Assembly: GCF_000341225.1 (NCBI RefSeq)
Contig: NZ_ANAC01000005.1
Location: 124,001 to 188,000 of the forward strand
DNA length: 64,000 nucleotides
Direction of reading: 5' to 3'
DNA from: Nocardiopsis alba DSM 43377
GTDB lineage: Bacteria > Actinomycetota > Actinomycetes > Streptosporangiales > Streptosporangiaceae
A program made the translations under genes and the position numbers. The notes under the pieces were generated by a model. The model saw nothing but the letters and a program-made list of their open reading frames with translations, ran no database searches and was not told the DNA's origin. Below, one piece after another: positions 25,223-34,119 of this stretch (position 1 is the stretch's first letter; every line of letters begins with the position of its first letter).

Positions 25223-26356
25223 TTACCCCACCCACCTGCCCCGGTACATCACGTCAGCGACCGAAAGGTCGTGATTGAGAACGATGAGATCGGCGTGCGC
25301 TCCGGTCTCGACGACACCGATCCCGGGCAGTCCCAGAGCGGTGGCCGGCACCGAGGAGGCCGATCGGATCGCGTCCTCGGCAGGCACCCCCAGGGCCACC
25401 GCGTTGCGCACGGCCTGGGGGAGCACGATGGTGCTGGAGGCGATCGCCCCGGTCTCCACGACGTGGGCCTTGCCGTCGTGGACCCGCACCCGCAGCTCGC
25501 CCAGGGTGTACTCGCCGTCGCCCAACCCGGTCGCCGACATCGCGTCGGTGACCAGCGAGACCCGGTCGGCGCCGGCGGCGTCGAACACGAGTCGTGCCGC
25601 GCCCGGGTGGACGTGCACGTTGTCCAGGATCAGCTCGACCGTCACCCGCTCGTCGCCCAGCAGCGCGGCGATCGGCCCCGGCTCCCGGTGCTTGAGGGGG
25701 CTCATCGCGTTGTAGAGGTGGGTGGCGACCGTGGCCCCGGCCTCCACGGCGGCCAGGGTCTGTTCGTAGTCCGCCTCGGTGTGCCCGACGGCGGCCACCA
25801 CGCCGGAGGAGGTCGCCGCGCGGATCAGGTCCAGGGCGCCGGGCAGCTCGGGGGCGACCGTGATCATGCGGACGTGGCCTCGACCGGCGGCCAGCCAGGC
25901 GTCGAACTCGGTGGTGTCGGGGTCGCGCAGCAGGTCGGGGTCGTGCGCCCCGCAGCGGGCGCGGGCGATGAAGGGGCCTTCCAGGTAGATCCCGGCCAGC
26001 TCGCCCTCATCGCAGAGTTCGGCGAGGGTCTCCACTTGGCGGAGGGTCGCCTCGGGCGAGGCGGCGACGAGCCCTCCCACCAGGGAGGTCACCCCGGCCG
26101 CGCGGTTGAACTCCACGATCTCCCGCACCCCCTCGGGGGAGGAGCCGGGGAAGGAGTGCCCCTTGCCGCCGTGGACGTGGGTGTCGACCAGGCCGGGGGC
26201 GACCAGGGCGCCGCCGACGTCGTGCCGCTCTCCCGCTCCGGGGTCTCCGGTGCCGAGTTCGGCCACACGGCCGTCGTCGATCCGGATCCACCCTTCGTGG
26301 ACGCCGTCGGCGGTCACGACGCGTGCGCCGGTGAGGGTCAGGGATGTCTGGGCCAT
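25223..26356 (-). CDS. nagA: N-acetylglucosamine-6-phosphate deacetylase
   Basis: 377 residues. NagA removes acetate from GlcNAc-6-phosphate to give glucosamine-6-phosphate, the step that follows GlcNAc uptake. Amidohydrolase landmarks: PGLVDTHVHGGKGHSF, metal-ligand Glu in YLEGPFIARARCGAHDP, AAVGHTEADY, THLYNAMSPLKHREPGP, and the catalytic Asp in LVTDAMSATG. ATG 26356 follows GAGGAG. The dasR homologue 22 kb away would be expected to govern this pathway, but no good dre box is visible directly upstream. Confidence 0.96.
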   Translation of the reverse strand: MAQTSLTLTGARVVTADGVHEGWIRIDDGRVAELGTGDPGAGERHDVGGALVAPGLVDTHVHGGKGHSFPGSSPEGVREIVEFNRAAGVTSLVGGLVAASPEATLRQVETLAELCDEGELAGIYLEGPFIARARCGAHDPDLLRDPDTTEFDAWLAAGRGHVRMITVAPELPGALDLIRAATSSGVVAAVGHTEADYEQTLAAVEAGATVATHLYNAMSPLKHREPGPIAALLGDERVTVELILDNVHVHPGAARLVFDAAGADRVSLVTDAMSATGLGDGEYTLGELRVRVHDGKAHVVETGAIASSTIVLPQAVRNAVALGVPAEDAIRSASSVPATALGLPGIGVVETGAHADLIVLNHDLSVADVMYRGRWVG

Positions 26357-26581
26357 CGGTGGGGTTCTCCTCGGGTCCAAGGACCGCCGCTTCGGCGGCG
26401 GACATCGTGTGTCGAAAATTACATCCGTGTGACCGGGCGGTTCGGAAGGGGTCGTGCGCACCCCACCGAGGTCACGTCTTCCCAGGGGAACGTGGTGATT
26501 CCGCTCCCTGGGACGGTTGTCCGCGAGATGGACCGGGACGCGCGGAGCCCGTCGGCCCCGCGGGAGGGACGACGGCACGCA
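26357..26581. other. nagA-leader peptide divergent intergenic region
   Basis: No gene seen. Contains GGTCC-AA-GGACC (26374-26385) close to the nagA start and a GC hairpin just beyond it (26386-26401). The nagA promoter is probably in the AT-richer segment near 26405-26440. Confidence 0.4.
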
Positions 26582-26611
26582 TTGACGATAGCGGCCGGGG
26601 CGCCCCATGAT
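26582..26611 (+). promoter_or_regulatory. Promoter of the leader-peptide/FMN-reductase transcript
   Basis: TTGACG (26582-26587), 18-nt spacer, CATGAT (26606-26611). The start of transcription would fall at ATG 26618, giving a leaderless leader-peptide mRNA. Confidence 0.5.
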
Positions 26612-26617
26612 GGAGGC

Positions 26618-26695
26618 ATGTCCGCCGGTGAGCTGCTTGTCCAGCGCCTGCATGTCGATCTGCGACAGCAGGCGAGCGCGCTCTGTCGTAGCTAG
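26618..26695 (+). CDS. Putative sulfur-responsive leader peptide
   Basis: A 25-codon frame encoding MSAGELLVQRLHVDLRQQASALCRS. It matches the short actinobacterial leader peptides with an RRHVDLxRVxSALC-like core that precede sulfur-assimilation and sulfonate genes. The single Cys codon lies three codons before the stop, where ribosome stalling on low Cys-tRNA could control downstream RNA folding. GGAGG lies only one base from ATG, but the -10 position suggests leaderless initiation. It is followed by two stable hairpins and an SsuE-like FMN reductase gene. Confidence 0.75.
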   Translation: MSAGELLVQRLHVDLRQQASALCRS

Positions 26696-26701
26696 CGCCT
26701 T

Positions 26702-26741
26702 CGCGGGGCCCAGAGCCCCGCGCCACGGGTATGCACCCGTG
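26702..26741 (+). promoter_or_regulatory. Attenuator hairpins after the leader peptide
   Basis: Stem 1 is 8 bp (26702-26709/26715-26722); stem 2 is 7 bp (26724-26730/26735-26741). Both are perfect and start 6 nt after the leader stop. The next ~240 nt before the reductase hold only weaker inverted repeats. Confidence 0.5.
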
Positions 26742-26984
26742 CCCCCTGTGCCCTGACAGACACCGGACGCTCAGCAGCCCCGTATCGGGACCGGACCCTC
26801 GGTCCGAATGAGCACCTTCGCACGAGTCGACGCGCGTCACCACGATGGACGCAAAGGTCCCGCGCCGCGCCTCGGAACGTGTGGAACACGGTTCTTCTCC
26901 GGTGTCGACGAATCCGACCACCGCCCCCCGCGTTCCCTCCGGTCGATCCCGGCTCGTTCAGACCGAACCCCAGGAGTTCTCCGC

Positions 26985-27500
26985 ATGACCCGCTTCACCG
27001 TGCTCGTCGCCGATCCCCGTCCCCGTTCCTTCACCCGTTCCGCCGCCTTGACCGCGGCCGCCGAGGTCGCCGCCCGTGCGGGCATCACCTCCGAGCCCGA
27101 CGTCATCGATCTGGCCGACCTCGGCCCCGACCTGCTCACCGAGTCCGCCGCCTCGGTCACGGAGGCCCTGGAGCGGGTCCACGCCGCCGACGTCCTGTTG
27201 ATCGCCTCGCCCCAGGTCCACGGCACCTACACCGGTCTGCTCAAGGTCTTCCTGGACCGGTTGCCGGAGCTGGGTCTCGGCCACACCGTCGCGGTCCCGC
27301 TGGCCGTCGTCGACGACCTGCGCAACAGCCACGGCATCGAGGAGGACCTGCGCGTCCTCTTGGCCGACCTGGGCGCCTGGGTCGCCGAGCCCGGTCTGGT
27401 ACTGGCCGCCGACGAGGTCGAGGCACCGGAGGGCGTCATCCGGGCCTGGGCCGACGTGGCCGCGCCCGGGCTGCACCAGGCCGTCTCCGTGGCCGCCTAG
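26985..27500 (+). CDS. NADPH-dependent FMN reductase (SsuE-like flavodoxin fold)
   Basis: 171 residues. FTVLVADPRPRSFTRSAALTAAA is a phosphate-binding start of the flavodoxin-like FMN reductases. LERVHAADVLLIASPQVHGTYTGLLKVFLDRLPELGLG is the conserved flavin/dimer segment. Such enzymes supply reduced FMN to sulfonate or organosulfur monooxygenases. The Cys-containing leader peptide upstream supports a sulfur-scavenging role. No monooxygenase is adjacent. CAGGAG at 26971-26976 serves ATG 26985. Confidence 0.88.
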   Translation: MTRFTVLVADPRPRSFTRSAALTAAAEVAARAGITSEPDVIDLADLGPDLLTESAASVTEALERVHAADVLLIASPQVHGTYTGLLKVFLDRLPELGLGHTVAVPLAVVDDLRNSHGIEEDLRVLLADLGAWVAEPGLVLAADEVEAPEGVIRAWADVAAPGLHQAVSVAA

Positions 27501-27527
27501 AAGCGCACGCGGGCCCGTTCGCTCCGG

Positions 27528-28499
27528 TCACTCGGTGCGGACGGGCTCTCCTCGTAGTCGGCTGGTGTCGGCCTCGGCCTGGGACACGTTGCCTCGGACC
27601 AGCACCACCACGACCAGGGTCAGGGCGAACCCGCCCACGCGCAGGGCCAGGGTGAGCGGGTCCTCGGGCAGGCTCTCGCCGAACAGCAGGGTGCCGGCCA
27701 CCACCGTGAAGACGTTGCCGACCACGTTGGCGACCGGAGCGGTGATGGAGGCCCGGGAGCGCTGCAACGAGGTCTGGAAGAGGACGATCCCCACACCCCA
27801 GCCCAGGAGGTACAGGTACGGGTAGGGCGACAGCAGGGCGGGGACGACGGCCGCCCAGAGCCCGTTGTCGGCGAGCAGCCCGCCCAGACCTTTGCCCTGG
27901 AGTCCGGCGCTGCCCTGGGCGAGACCGGCGGCGGCGCCCATGGCGGCGGCCGACACGTAGCGGCCGCCTCCGCCGACGAGGTACATCACCGTCACGCACG
28001 CCACGACGGTGGTCACGCTGACGGTCACCAGCAGGGGTGTGTTCGCGGTGGTCCCGGTGGTGGCGCCGTCCACGGTCGACAGACCGAGCAGTCCCAGCGC
28101 CACCGGCATCACCCCGAGAGCCACGTACTCGCCGCGCGTGATCCGTTCGCCGCGGACCAGGGTGACGATCAACAACGTCGTCGCGACACCGGCGGCGAAG
28201 GCGGGTTGGGCCACCGACACCGGGGCCAGACCGAGGGAGACGATCAGACCGACACTGCCCAGGGCCGCGAAGGCACAGCCGAGGATCCACCGCGGATTGC
28301 CCAGAAGTACCCTGACGAGGTGGAGGGGTCGGTTGATCGAGATCGACTCGGATCCGTGCAGCGCGCGCTGTTCCACGGTCAGGCCGATCGTGTAGACCAC
28401 CGCCGAGAACAGCGCGACCAGGAGTCCGACCACGAGGAGGAGGCCTTTCGGCTGGGTATTTCCGTGGCCCGATCGGGCCCGAAGGTTGACGGCCTCCAT
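27528..28499 (-). CDS. DMT-superfamily (EamA-like) membrane transporter
   Basis: 323 residues with nine or ten hydrophobic helices and internal two-fold symmetry typical of drug/metabolite transporters. Helical segments include LLLVVGLLVALFSAVVYTIGL, ALGSVGLIVSLGLAPVSVAQPAFAAGVATT and ITAPVANVVGNVFTVVAGTLLFGESL, the last resembling the EamA repeat end. The C-terminal tail is charged. ATG 28499 lacks a ribosome-binding site; TAGAAC on the minus strand about 10 nt upstream suggests a nearly leaderless start. Substrate unknown. Confidence 0.85.
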   Translation of the reverse strand: MEAVNLRARSGHGNTQPKGLLLVVGLLVALFSAVVYTIGLTVEQRALHGSESISINRPLHLVRVLLGNPRWILGCAFAALGSVGLIVSLGLAPVSVAQPAFAAGVATTLLIVTLVRGERITRGEYVALGVMPVALGLLGLSTVDGATTGTTANTPLLVTVSVTTVVACVTVMYLVGGGGRYVSAAAMGAAAGLAQGSAGLQGKGLGGLLADNGLWAAVVPALLSPYPYLYLLGWGVGIVLFQTSLQRSRASITAPVANVVGNVFTVVAGTLLFGESLPEDPLTLALRVGGFALTLVVVVLVRGNVSQAEADTSRLRGEPVRTE

Positions 28500-28586
28500 A
28501 TAACCAGTTCTAGTCTTGTCTGGCGAGTGTCCTCCCCCCGGTGCTCCTAGCAGGGGGAATGGTGCTCGGCCACCTGAGAAGAACTT

Positions 28587-30440
28587 GTGGCCATCGCGGG
28601 CGGTGGCGGCGAGAGATGGGGTACGGTGCGGGATCCGGAGGCGGACGCCACTCCCGAGGACGAGGTCGTCGCCGACGAGGTGACGGGCTCCGAGTCCTCT
28701 CCCAGGCGTCCTCGGCCACTCGACCTCGACGCGCTGCGCGACCGGCTCAGGGAACTGAACTCTCGCGTACACCCGCGCCTACGACGCCTGTGGACCCCCG
28801 GCGACTCCCGCTTCGAGCCCGGACCCCTCGGCCTGCTCGGCATGATGCTCGCCGCCATGGCGATCACCCTCCTGGTGATCCGGTCCGGCGCCGGGGCGGT
28901 CGGCGGCGATGGTCTCGGACCGGAGGAACCGGTCGCCGTCCCGGGTCCGCCCGACGGGGAACTGCGGATCATGCTGGTGGGCGACTCGGCCACGCAGGGC
29001 AGCGCCGGCGATCGGACCTGGCGCTATCACCTCTGGTCCCACCTGCGAGAACAAGGGGTCGACTTCGACTTCGTCGGTCCCAGGGACGACGTGTACTCCC
29101 TGGACGACGAGGAGTTCGGCGACCAGGGGTACGCGATCCCCGACTTCGACACCGACCACGCCGCCCGGTGGGGCGCGACCGCGCGGGAGCTGTCGGAGGG
29201 GATCGCCATGACCGCCGCCGAACACGACCCCCAGTACCTGTTGGTGCTGGCCGGGACGGAGGACATCCTGGAGGGCGGCGGGGCCGACCACGCCCTGGAG
29301 GGCATCGCCGAGATCGTCTCCACGGTCCGCGTCGTGGTCGACGAGGCCCGCTTCGTGGTGGGCGAACTGCCCAAGGTGGACGGCACCGACGAGGACGACC
29401 GGGTCAACGCCGAGATCGACCGGTTCAACGCCGGCCTGGTCGACCTGTCCGAACAGCTCTCCTCGAGCGGATCGCCGATGATCGTCGCCCGGACCGCGGA
29501 GGACTACGCGCCCGCCTACGACAACTGGGACGCCACCCACCCCAACGCCCGGGGCGAGCTGAAGATCGCGGCGGCCTTCGCCGACGCCCTGGCCGGCCCG
29601 CTGAGCGTGGGGGAGGAGGGCTTCCCGCGACCGTTGCCCGACCTCCCGTTGGGGCCGTTGACCGCCCCCGAGCCCGAATCGGAGGAGACCGAGGACGGTC
29701 TGCTCCTGAGCTGGGAGGCGGTTCCCGGCGCCACCGACTATCGGGTGGTGCAACGTCGGCTCGAACCGGAACCCGACGACCCCTTCGTCCTGCCCATCGA
29801 GGTGGAGCGGGACGACGACGAACGGTCGATCCTCGTCGATTCCCTGTTCAGCGGCGCCCGTTACGAGTTCACGGTCCGTACCTACCGAGGACGGGACGAG
29901 GGCGCGGCCTCCGAACCGCTCCGGCTGACGTGGGACGACGATCCGCCTCCGGGGCCGACGGGGCTCCGTGTCGAGGAGAGCGGGACCGTGGCGGTCTGGG
30001 ACGAGGTGGACGAGGCCGGTCACTACGAGGTGTGGGTCCGTCGGTTGGAGTGCGTCCCGCTGGACCGTTTCCGCCGTCCCGTCGGGTGGCCCCGAACGCT
30101 CGACGACGAACGGCCCGAGGGGGAGGCGCCGCAGGAGCCCGTGCCGTCGCCCTCCGCTACTCCGGAACCGCCTCGCCCGGATCCGCCTCCGCCCGTGATC
30201 GAGCCGCCCCCCACCCCTCCGGCCCCGCCCGTGCGGCCCGATCCGGATCCCGGCCGTTCCTGCTTCCCCCGGGACGACCGGGGACCCGAGGACGGCGAGG
30301 GCTGGCGTTCTCTCGGTTCCCAGGGGGACACGACCCGCTGGCCGGTCTCGGTGCCGGGCCCGGTGGAGATCGTGGTGCGCTCCCACCGTGATCATGTGGA
30401 GGGCGGCTTCTCCGACGTCCTCGTCCTCGCGGAGCGCTGA
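28587..30440 (+). CDS. SGNH-hydrolase protein with fibronectin-III-like repeats
   Basis: 617 residues. A basic cytosolic N-terminus (1-80) is followed by one transmembrane helix (about 83-103, LGMMLAAMAITLLVI). Next comes a GDSL/SGNH esterase domain (about 125-345) with nucleophile Ser134 in LVGDSATQG and the Asp-x-x-His end in NWDATHPN. Two fibronectin-III-like segments follow (about 365-460 and 460-600), interrupted by a Pro-rich linker at about 515-550. The domain should face outside. SGNH enzymes add or remove acyl groups on glycans. Its stop overlaps the next gene (TGATG), opening the glycan cluster. Confidence 0.85.
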   Translation: MAIAGGGGERWGTVRDPEADATPEDEVVADEVTGSESSPRRPRPLDLDALRDRLRELNSRVHPRLRRLWTPGDSRFEPGPLGLLGMMLAAMAITLLVIRSGAGAVGGDGLGPEEPVAVPGPPDGELRIMLVGDSATQGSAGDRTWRYHLWSHLREQGVDFDFVGPRDDVYSLDDEEFGDQGYAIPDFDTDHAARWGATARELSEGIAMTAAEHDPQYLLVLAGTEDILEGGGADHALEGIAEIVSTVRVVVDEARFVVGELPKVDGTDEDDRVNAEIDRFNAGLVDLSEQLSSSGSPMIVARTAEDYAPAYDNWDATHPNARGELKIAAAFADALAGPLSVGEEGFPRPLPDLPLGPLTAPEPESEETEDGLLLSWEAVPGATDYRVVQRRLEPEPDDPFVLPIEVERDDDERSILVDSLFSGARYEFTVRTYRGRDEGAASEPLRLTWDDDPPPGPTGLRVEESGTVAVWDEVDEAGHYEVWVRRLECVPLDRFRRPVGWPRTLDDERPEGEAPQEPVPSPSATPEPPRPDPPPPVIEPPPTPPAPPVRPDPDPGRSCFPRDDRGPEDGEGWRSLGSQGDTTRWPVSVPGPVEIVVRSHRDHVEGGFSDVLVLAER

Positions 30441-32293
30441 TGGGGTTCCTCTTCCGTGCTCTGCCCTGGTTCCTGGGCGCCCTGGCGGCGGTGGCGGCGT
30501 TGGGGCCCGCCCTGGGCCCCGGCTACGTGCTGCGTTACGACATGGTCTTCGTGCCCGACCTCTCGCTCGCCACCGTGCTGGCGGGCGCGGACGGTTTCCC
30601 CCGGGCGATGCCCAGCGACGCGGTGGTCGCCGCTCTGTCCCTGGTCCTGCCGGGCGACGTGGTGCAGTCCCTGGCCCTGACGGCGGTGTTCGTCCTGGGC
30701 TTCGTGGGGGCCTTCCGGATCCTGTCCGGGGCTGTGCGTGCGGCGGGAGGGCCGGACGTGGTCGGGGCGGCGGCGGGTGCCGCCGCCGGTCTGTCCTACG
30801 TGTGGAACCCGTTCGTGGCGGAACGGCTGCTGTTGGGGCAGTGGGCGGTCCTCCTGGGATACGCGGGGCTGCCCTGGGTGCTGGCGGCGGTCGTCCGGGC
30901 GTCGACGGAGCCGGCCTCACGGGGTCTGGCCGGGACGCTCCGCGCGCTGATCCCCGCCGCGGTGGGCGGCTTCTCGTCGGTGGCGCTCAGCGCGTTGACC
31001 GCGGGTCCGCAGGCGCTGCTCGGTCCTCGCCGGTGGCGGACCGCGGGGGCGCTGGTCGCGGCGTTGGTCCTGGTGTCCCTGCCCTGGCTGGTGCCCTCGT
31101 TGACCAGTGGGGCGACGACGGATCCGGCGGGGGTGGAGGCCTTCGCGGCCCGGGCGGACACACCCTTCGGCGTGCTCGGTTCGTTGCTGCTGTCGGGCGG
31201 TGTGTGGAACGCGGGCGCCGTGCCGCCCGGGTACGGGGAGCCGGTGGCCGCCGCGGCCCGGGCGCTGCTGGTGGCGGTGTCCCTGGCCGGCTGGGTGTGG
31301 TGGGCGCGTCGCCACCGTCCGGCGATGGCCGCGGGGCTGTCGGTGGCCGCGGTGGCGGGGACGACGATCGCCCTGGCCGGGGCGACCGGCCCGGGGCACG
31401 AGGTGCTGACCTCCCTGATCGGCTGGTGGCCGGGGTTCGGTCTTCTGCGCGACGGACAACTGTACGTGGCCCCGCTCGCCCTGCTTCAGGCGCTCGGGTC
31501 GGGCGCCGTCCTGGTGTGGCTGCTGCGCGGGTTCTCGGAGGACGCGCGACGGGGGAGCGGGCCGTCCCGGAACGTCTCCGAGGTCGGGCTCGTGCGCACG
31601 ATGGTCGCCGTGTTCGTGGCCTTGGGGCCGGTGGTGGTCCTGCCCGGGCTGGCGTGGGGTGCCGGCGGCGGGTTGGTCCCGGTCGACTATCCCCGGGAGT
31701 GGACGAGGGCACAGGAGGCGGTGGCCGCCGATCCGGGTTCCGGGGCCGTGCTGGTCCTGCCCTGGAGCGCCTACCGGGGGGTGGAGTGGTCGGGAAGGCC
31801 GGTGGTGGTGCTCGATCCGGCCACCCGGCTCTTCGACCGGCGCACCGTCTGGAACGACGATCTGCGGGTCGGTACCCCCGACGGCGGGACCGTGGTGGTG
31901 GCCGGGGAGGACGCCCGCGCCCGGGAGGCGGCCCGCCTGCTCGAACCCGATCCGCGTACGGGGATGCCCACGGTCGATCCGGGGGAGTGGGCGGAGATCC
32001 TGTCCTCGCTCGGGGTGAGTCATGTTGCGGTCTCGGCCCCTGTCGATAACCGGTTCTCATCTGATTTCCCAGGCTTGGAGACGGTGGTCCAGGGGGACGA
32101 TATGACCCTTCTGGAAGTACGAGACCAGCACATGAACGTGGATAAAGAGGGCATCTCGGGGTTGGAAGTTACCGGGGGGTTAGTTACAGTTGGGGCAATC
32201 ATCTGGTCTATGGCTAGATCAGGTTCTAGTCTCGGTTTCCAGCGTCCCCAACCCAGAACGGACCGGGGCGCGCGGAAGGAGATCCCCAAGTGA
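30440..32293 (+). CDS. Polytopic membrane protein, probable GT-C-type glycosyltransferase or flippase partner
   Basis: 617 residues, about 12 hydrophobic helices to residue ~410, then a soluble C-terminal region. The first loop carries RYDMVFVPDLSL, an Asp-containing motif placed as in GT-C enzymes, and WNPFVAERLLLGQW resembles lipid-linked-sugar transferases. I cannot name a family with certainty. The last ~70 residues show lower GC and a TTA leucine codon at residue 581, unlike the rest, suggesting overlap with regulatory DNA. The ATG overlaps the preceding stop and the end overlaps the DUF2613 start (GTGA). Confidence 0.78.
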   Translation: MGFLFRALPWFLGALAAVAALGPALGPGYVLRYDMVFVPDLSLATVLAGADGFPRAMPSDAVVAALSLVLPGDVVQSLALTAVFVLGFVGAFRILSGAVRAAGGPDVVGAAAGAAAGLSYVWNPFVAERLLLGQWAVLLGYAGLPWVLAAVVRASTEPASRGLAGTLRALIPAAVGGFSSVALSALTAGPQALLGPRRWRTAGALVAALVLVSLPWLVPSLTSGATTDPAGVEAFAARADTPFGVLGSLLLSGGVWNAGAVPPGYGEPVAAAARALLVAVSLAGWVWWARRHRPAMAAGLSVAAVAGTTIALAGATGPGHEVLTSLIGWWPGFGLLRDGQLYVAPLALLQALGSGAVLVWLLRGFSEDARRGSGPSRNVSEVGLVRTMVAVFVALGPVVVLPGLAWGAGGGLVPVDYPREWTRAQEAVAADPGSGAVLVLPWSAYRGVEWSGRPVVVLDPATRLFDRRTVWNDDLRVGTPDGGTVVVAGEDARAREAARLLEPDPRTGMPTVDPGEWAEILSSLGVSHVAVSAPVDNRFSSDFPGLETVVQGDDMTLLEVRDQHMNVDKEGISGLEVTGGLVTVGAIIWSMARSGSSLGFQRPQPRTDRGARKEIPK

Positions 32294-32430
32294 TCAAGGT
32301 AATCGCCGCCTGCGTGATCGGTGCGGCTCTGGCGGGAGGTACCACCGTGATGGTCACCAACCTCGCCACCGAGTCGACCGCCACCGCGGAACCGGTGAAC
32401 GAAACCCTCTACAACTACGGCGATCGCTAG
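32290..32430 (+). CDS. DUF2613 family small membrane protein
   Basis: 46 residues: one transmembrane helix (IKVIAACVIGAALAGGTTVMV) and a short exposed tail ending NETLYNYGDR. The family is small, actinobacterial, and ends in YGxR. In mycobacteria its member (Rv0236A) lies beside aftD, the same context as here. GTG 32290 overlaps the preceding TGA (GTGA). Function unknown; probably a small subunit of the envelope-glycan machinery. Confidence 0.88.
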   Translation: MIKVIAACVIGAALAGGTTVMVTNLATESTATAEPVNETLYNYGDR

Positions 32431-32514
32431 GAAGTCCTCTCCGGCCGTGACCGTCGGTACCGGTTCGACCGGTCCCTGACGGGCGCGGAACCCACCGGAA
32501 AGGGCGACCTGGAC

Positions 32515-32593
32515 GTCGGGTTCCCGAGGTCCGGCGGGCGCCCCGCCGCCGGTGGGGCGCCCCACGCGTCCGGACCTCGTCCACCGACCCGAC
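32515..32593 (+). repeat. 79-nt nested palindrome in the DUF2613-GT4 gap
   Basis: Three nested, perfect arms: 32515-32521/32587-32593 (7 bp), 32525-32534/32570-32579 (10 bp) and 32536-32544/32554-32562 (9 bp), closed by a 9-nt loop. The 357-bp gap 32431-32787 holds nothing else coding. Could be a strong terminator, an RNA processing site or a mobile palindromic element. Confidence 0.65.
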
Positions 32594-32787
32594 GGAGGGA
32601 ACCCGAACCCGCCGACACCCCTCGCGTTCGTTCCCCGGGACGACCGCCCACCCCACTGACGTCCGGCCCCCGGGCCTGTTCGGCGTGCGCTCGACCCCTC
32701 CCCGAAGCGCTCGCTCACCGAGATCGACCGCACGCGGAGCGTGGCGATCCCCTCCCGGGAACCGGACACCGCGCGGAAGGAGAGCGT

Positions 32788-34119
32788 GTGGTCTTCCAGA
32801 AGGTCCCCCACCGGGCGGAGCCCGGACACGCCACGGCCCCCACGGCCCCGGCCGCCATCCCCGCCCCCGCCCCGGCGGAGGCCGACGAGACGGCGATCCC
32901 CGGAAAGACCGGAGAACAGGAGCCGCCCGTCGACCTCGGACCGCGTCTCGACGGTGTCCGCATCGTCATGATCAACTGGCGCGACCCCTGGCAGTCGACC
33001 GCGGGCGGGGCCGAGGAGTACGCCTGGCGGATCAGCCGGCACCTCGCCGAACGCGGGGCCATCGTCACCTTCCTCACCGCACGCGAACCCCACCAGGCCA
33101 GGGTCGAGACCAAGGACGGCATCGTCATCCGTCGCATGGGCGGAAAGTTCACCGTCTACCCGCGGGTCATGGCCTGGCTCGCCCTGTGGAGACGCGAGTA
33201 CCACCTGGCCTTCGACTGCATGAACGGCATCCCCTTCCTCTCCCGTCTGGTCCTGCGCCGGGAGACCCGGGTCGTCAGCATCGTGCACCACGTCCACGAC
33301 CTCCAGTTCGACGCCTACTTCTCGCCGCCGCTGGCCTGGTTCGGCCGGTTCATGGAGTCGACCGTGGCCTCCCGGGTCTACCGGAACTGCACCACCGTCA
33401 CCGTCTCGGAGTCCTCCCGTACCGCCATGCGCGACAAGCTCGGTTGGCGCGCCCCCATCGAGATCGTCCACAACGGCGGCCCCGCCCTGGAGCCCCTGCC
33501 GCCCGGGCCCGCGCCGGACGCAGCCCCCACCGTCGTCAGCCTGGGACGGCTGGTGGTGCAGAAGCGCGTCTCCCGCGTGGTCGACCTGGCCCGCTCCCTC
33601 TCCGAGACCCATCCGGGCCTGCGCGTGCACATCATCGGACGCGGCCCCGAAGGCGCCCACCTCGCCGAACAGGTCGAGCGGGACGGACTCCACGACCGCG
33701 TCGACCTCCACGGCTTCCTCTCCGAGGAGGACAAGAACGCCGTCCTGTCCTCCTGCCACCTCCACGTCACCGCCTCCGAGTTCGAGGGGTGGGGGCTGAC
33801 GGTCATCGAGGCCGCGCGGCTCGGCGTGCCCACCGTGGCCTACGATGTGGACGGACTGCGCGATTCGGTCCGTGACGGTGAGACCGGCTGGCTCGTCCGC
33901 GAAGGCGAGACCCTCGCCGAGACCGTCTCCAGGGCGCTGCGGGAACTGTCCGATCCCCGACGGGCCGAGGAGGTCCGTCGCGCCTGCCGCGCCTGGGCGT
34001 CCCGGTTCACCTGGGAGGCCGGCGGCGCCCGGATGACCCGCCTCGTCGCCACGGAACTCGGCATCGACCCCACCATGGACACCCCCGACCCGGCAGCAGG
34101 CAAGAAAGCGAAGATGTGA
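32788..34119 (+). CDS. GT4-family glycosyltransferase
   Basis: 443 residues. A Pro/Ala-rich N-terminal tail (1-55) is followed by a GT-B fold. The acceptor domain has INWRDPWQSTAGGAEEYAWRISRHLAERG. The nucleotide-sugar domain starts at VVSLGRLVVQKRV and holds the ExxGxxxxE motif in SEFEGWGLTVIEA. A retaining transferase, cytosolic face. GTG 32788 is preceded by GGAAGGAG. Its TGA overlaps the GTG of the AftD-like gene, so the two are co-translated and likely act on the same glycan or lipid-linked precursor. Confidence 0.9.
   Translation: MVFQKVPHRAEPGHATAPTAPAAIPAPAPAEADETAIPGKTGEQEPPVDLGPRLDGVRIVMINWRDPWQSTAGGAEEYAWRISRHLAERGAIVTFLTAREPHQARVETKDGIVIRRMGGKFTVYPRVMAWLALWRREYHLAFDCMNGIPFLSRLVLRRETRVVSIVHHVHDLQFDAYFSPPLAWFGRFMESTVASRVYRNCTTVTVSESSRTAMRDKLGWRAPIEIVHNGGPALEPLPPGPAPDAAPTVVSLGRLVVQKRVSRVVDLARSLSETHPGLRVHIIGRGPEGAHLAEQVERDGLHDRVDLHGFLSEEDKNAVLSSCHLHVTASEFEGWGLTVIEAARLGVPTVAYDVDGLRDSVRDGETGWLVREGETLAETVSRALRELSDPRRAEEVRRACRAWASRFTWEAGGARMTRLVATELGIDPTMDTPDPAAGKKAKM

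Noticed and set aside
26374..26385. GGTCC-AA-GGACC upstream of nagA as a DasR dre box
   Set aside because: The arms are shifted by one base relative to the TGGTC-TA-GACCA dre core, so it does not align with the consensus.
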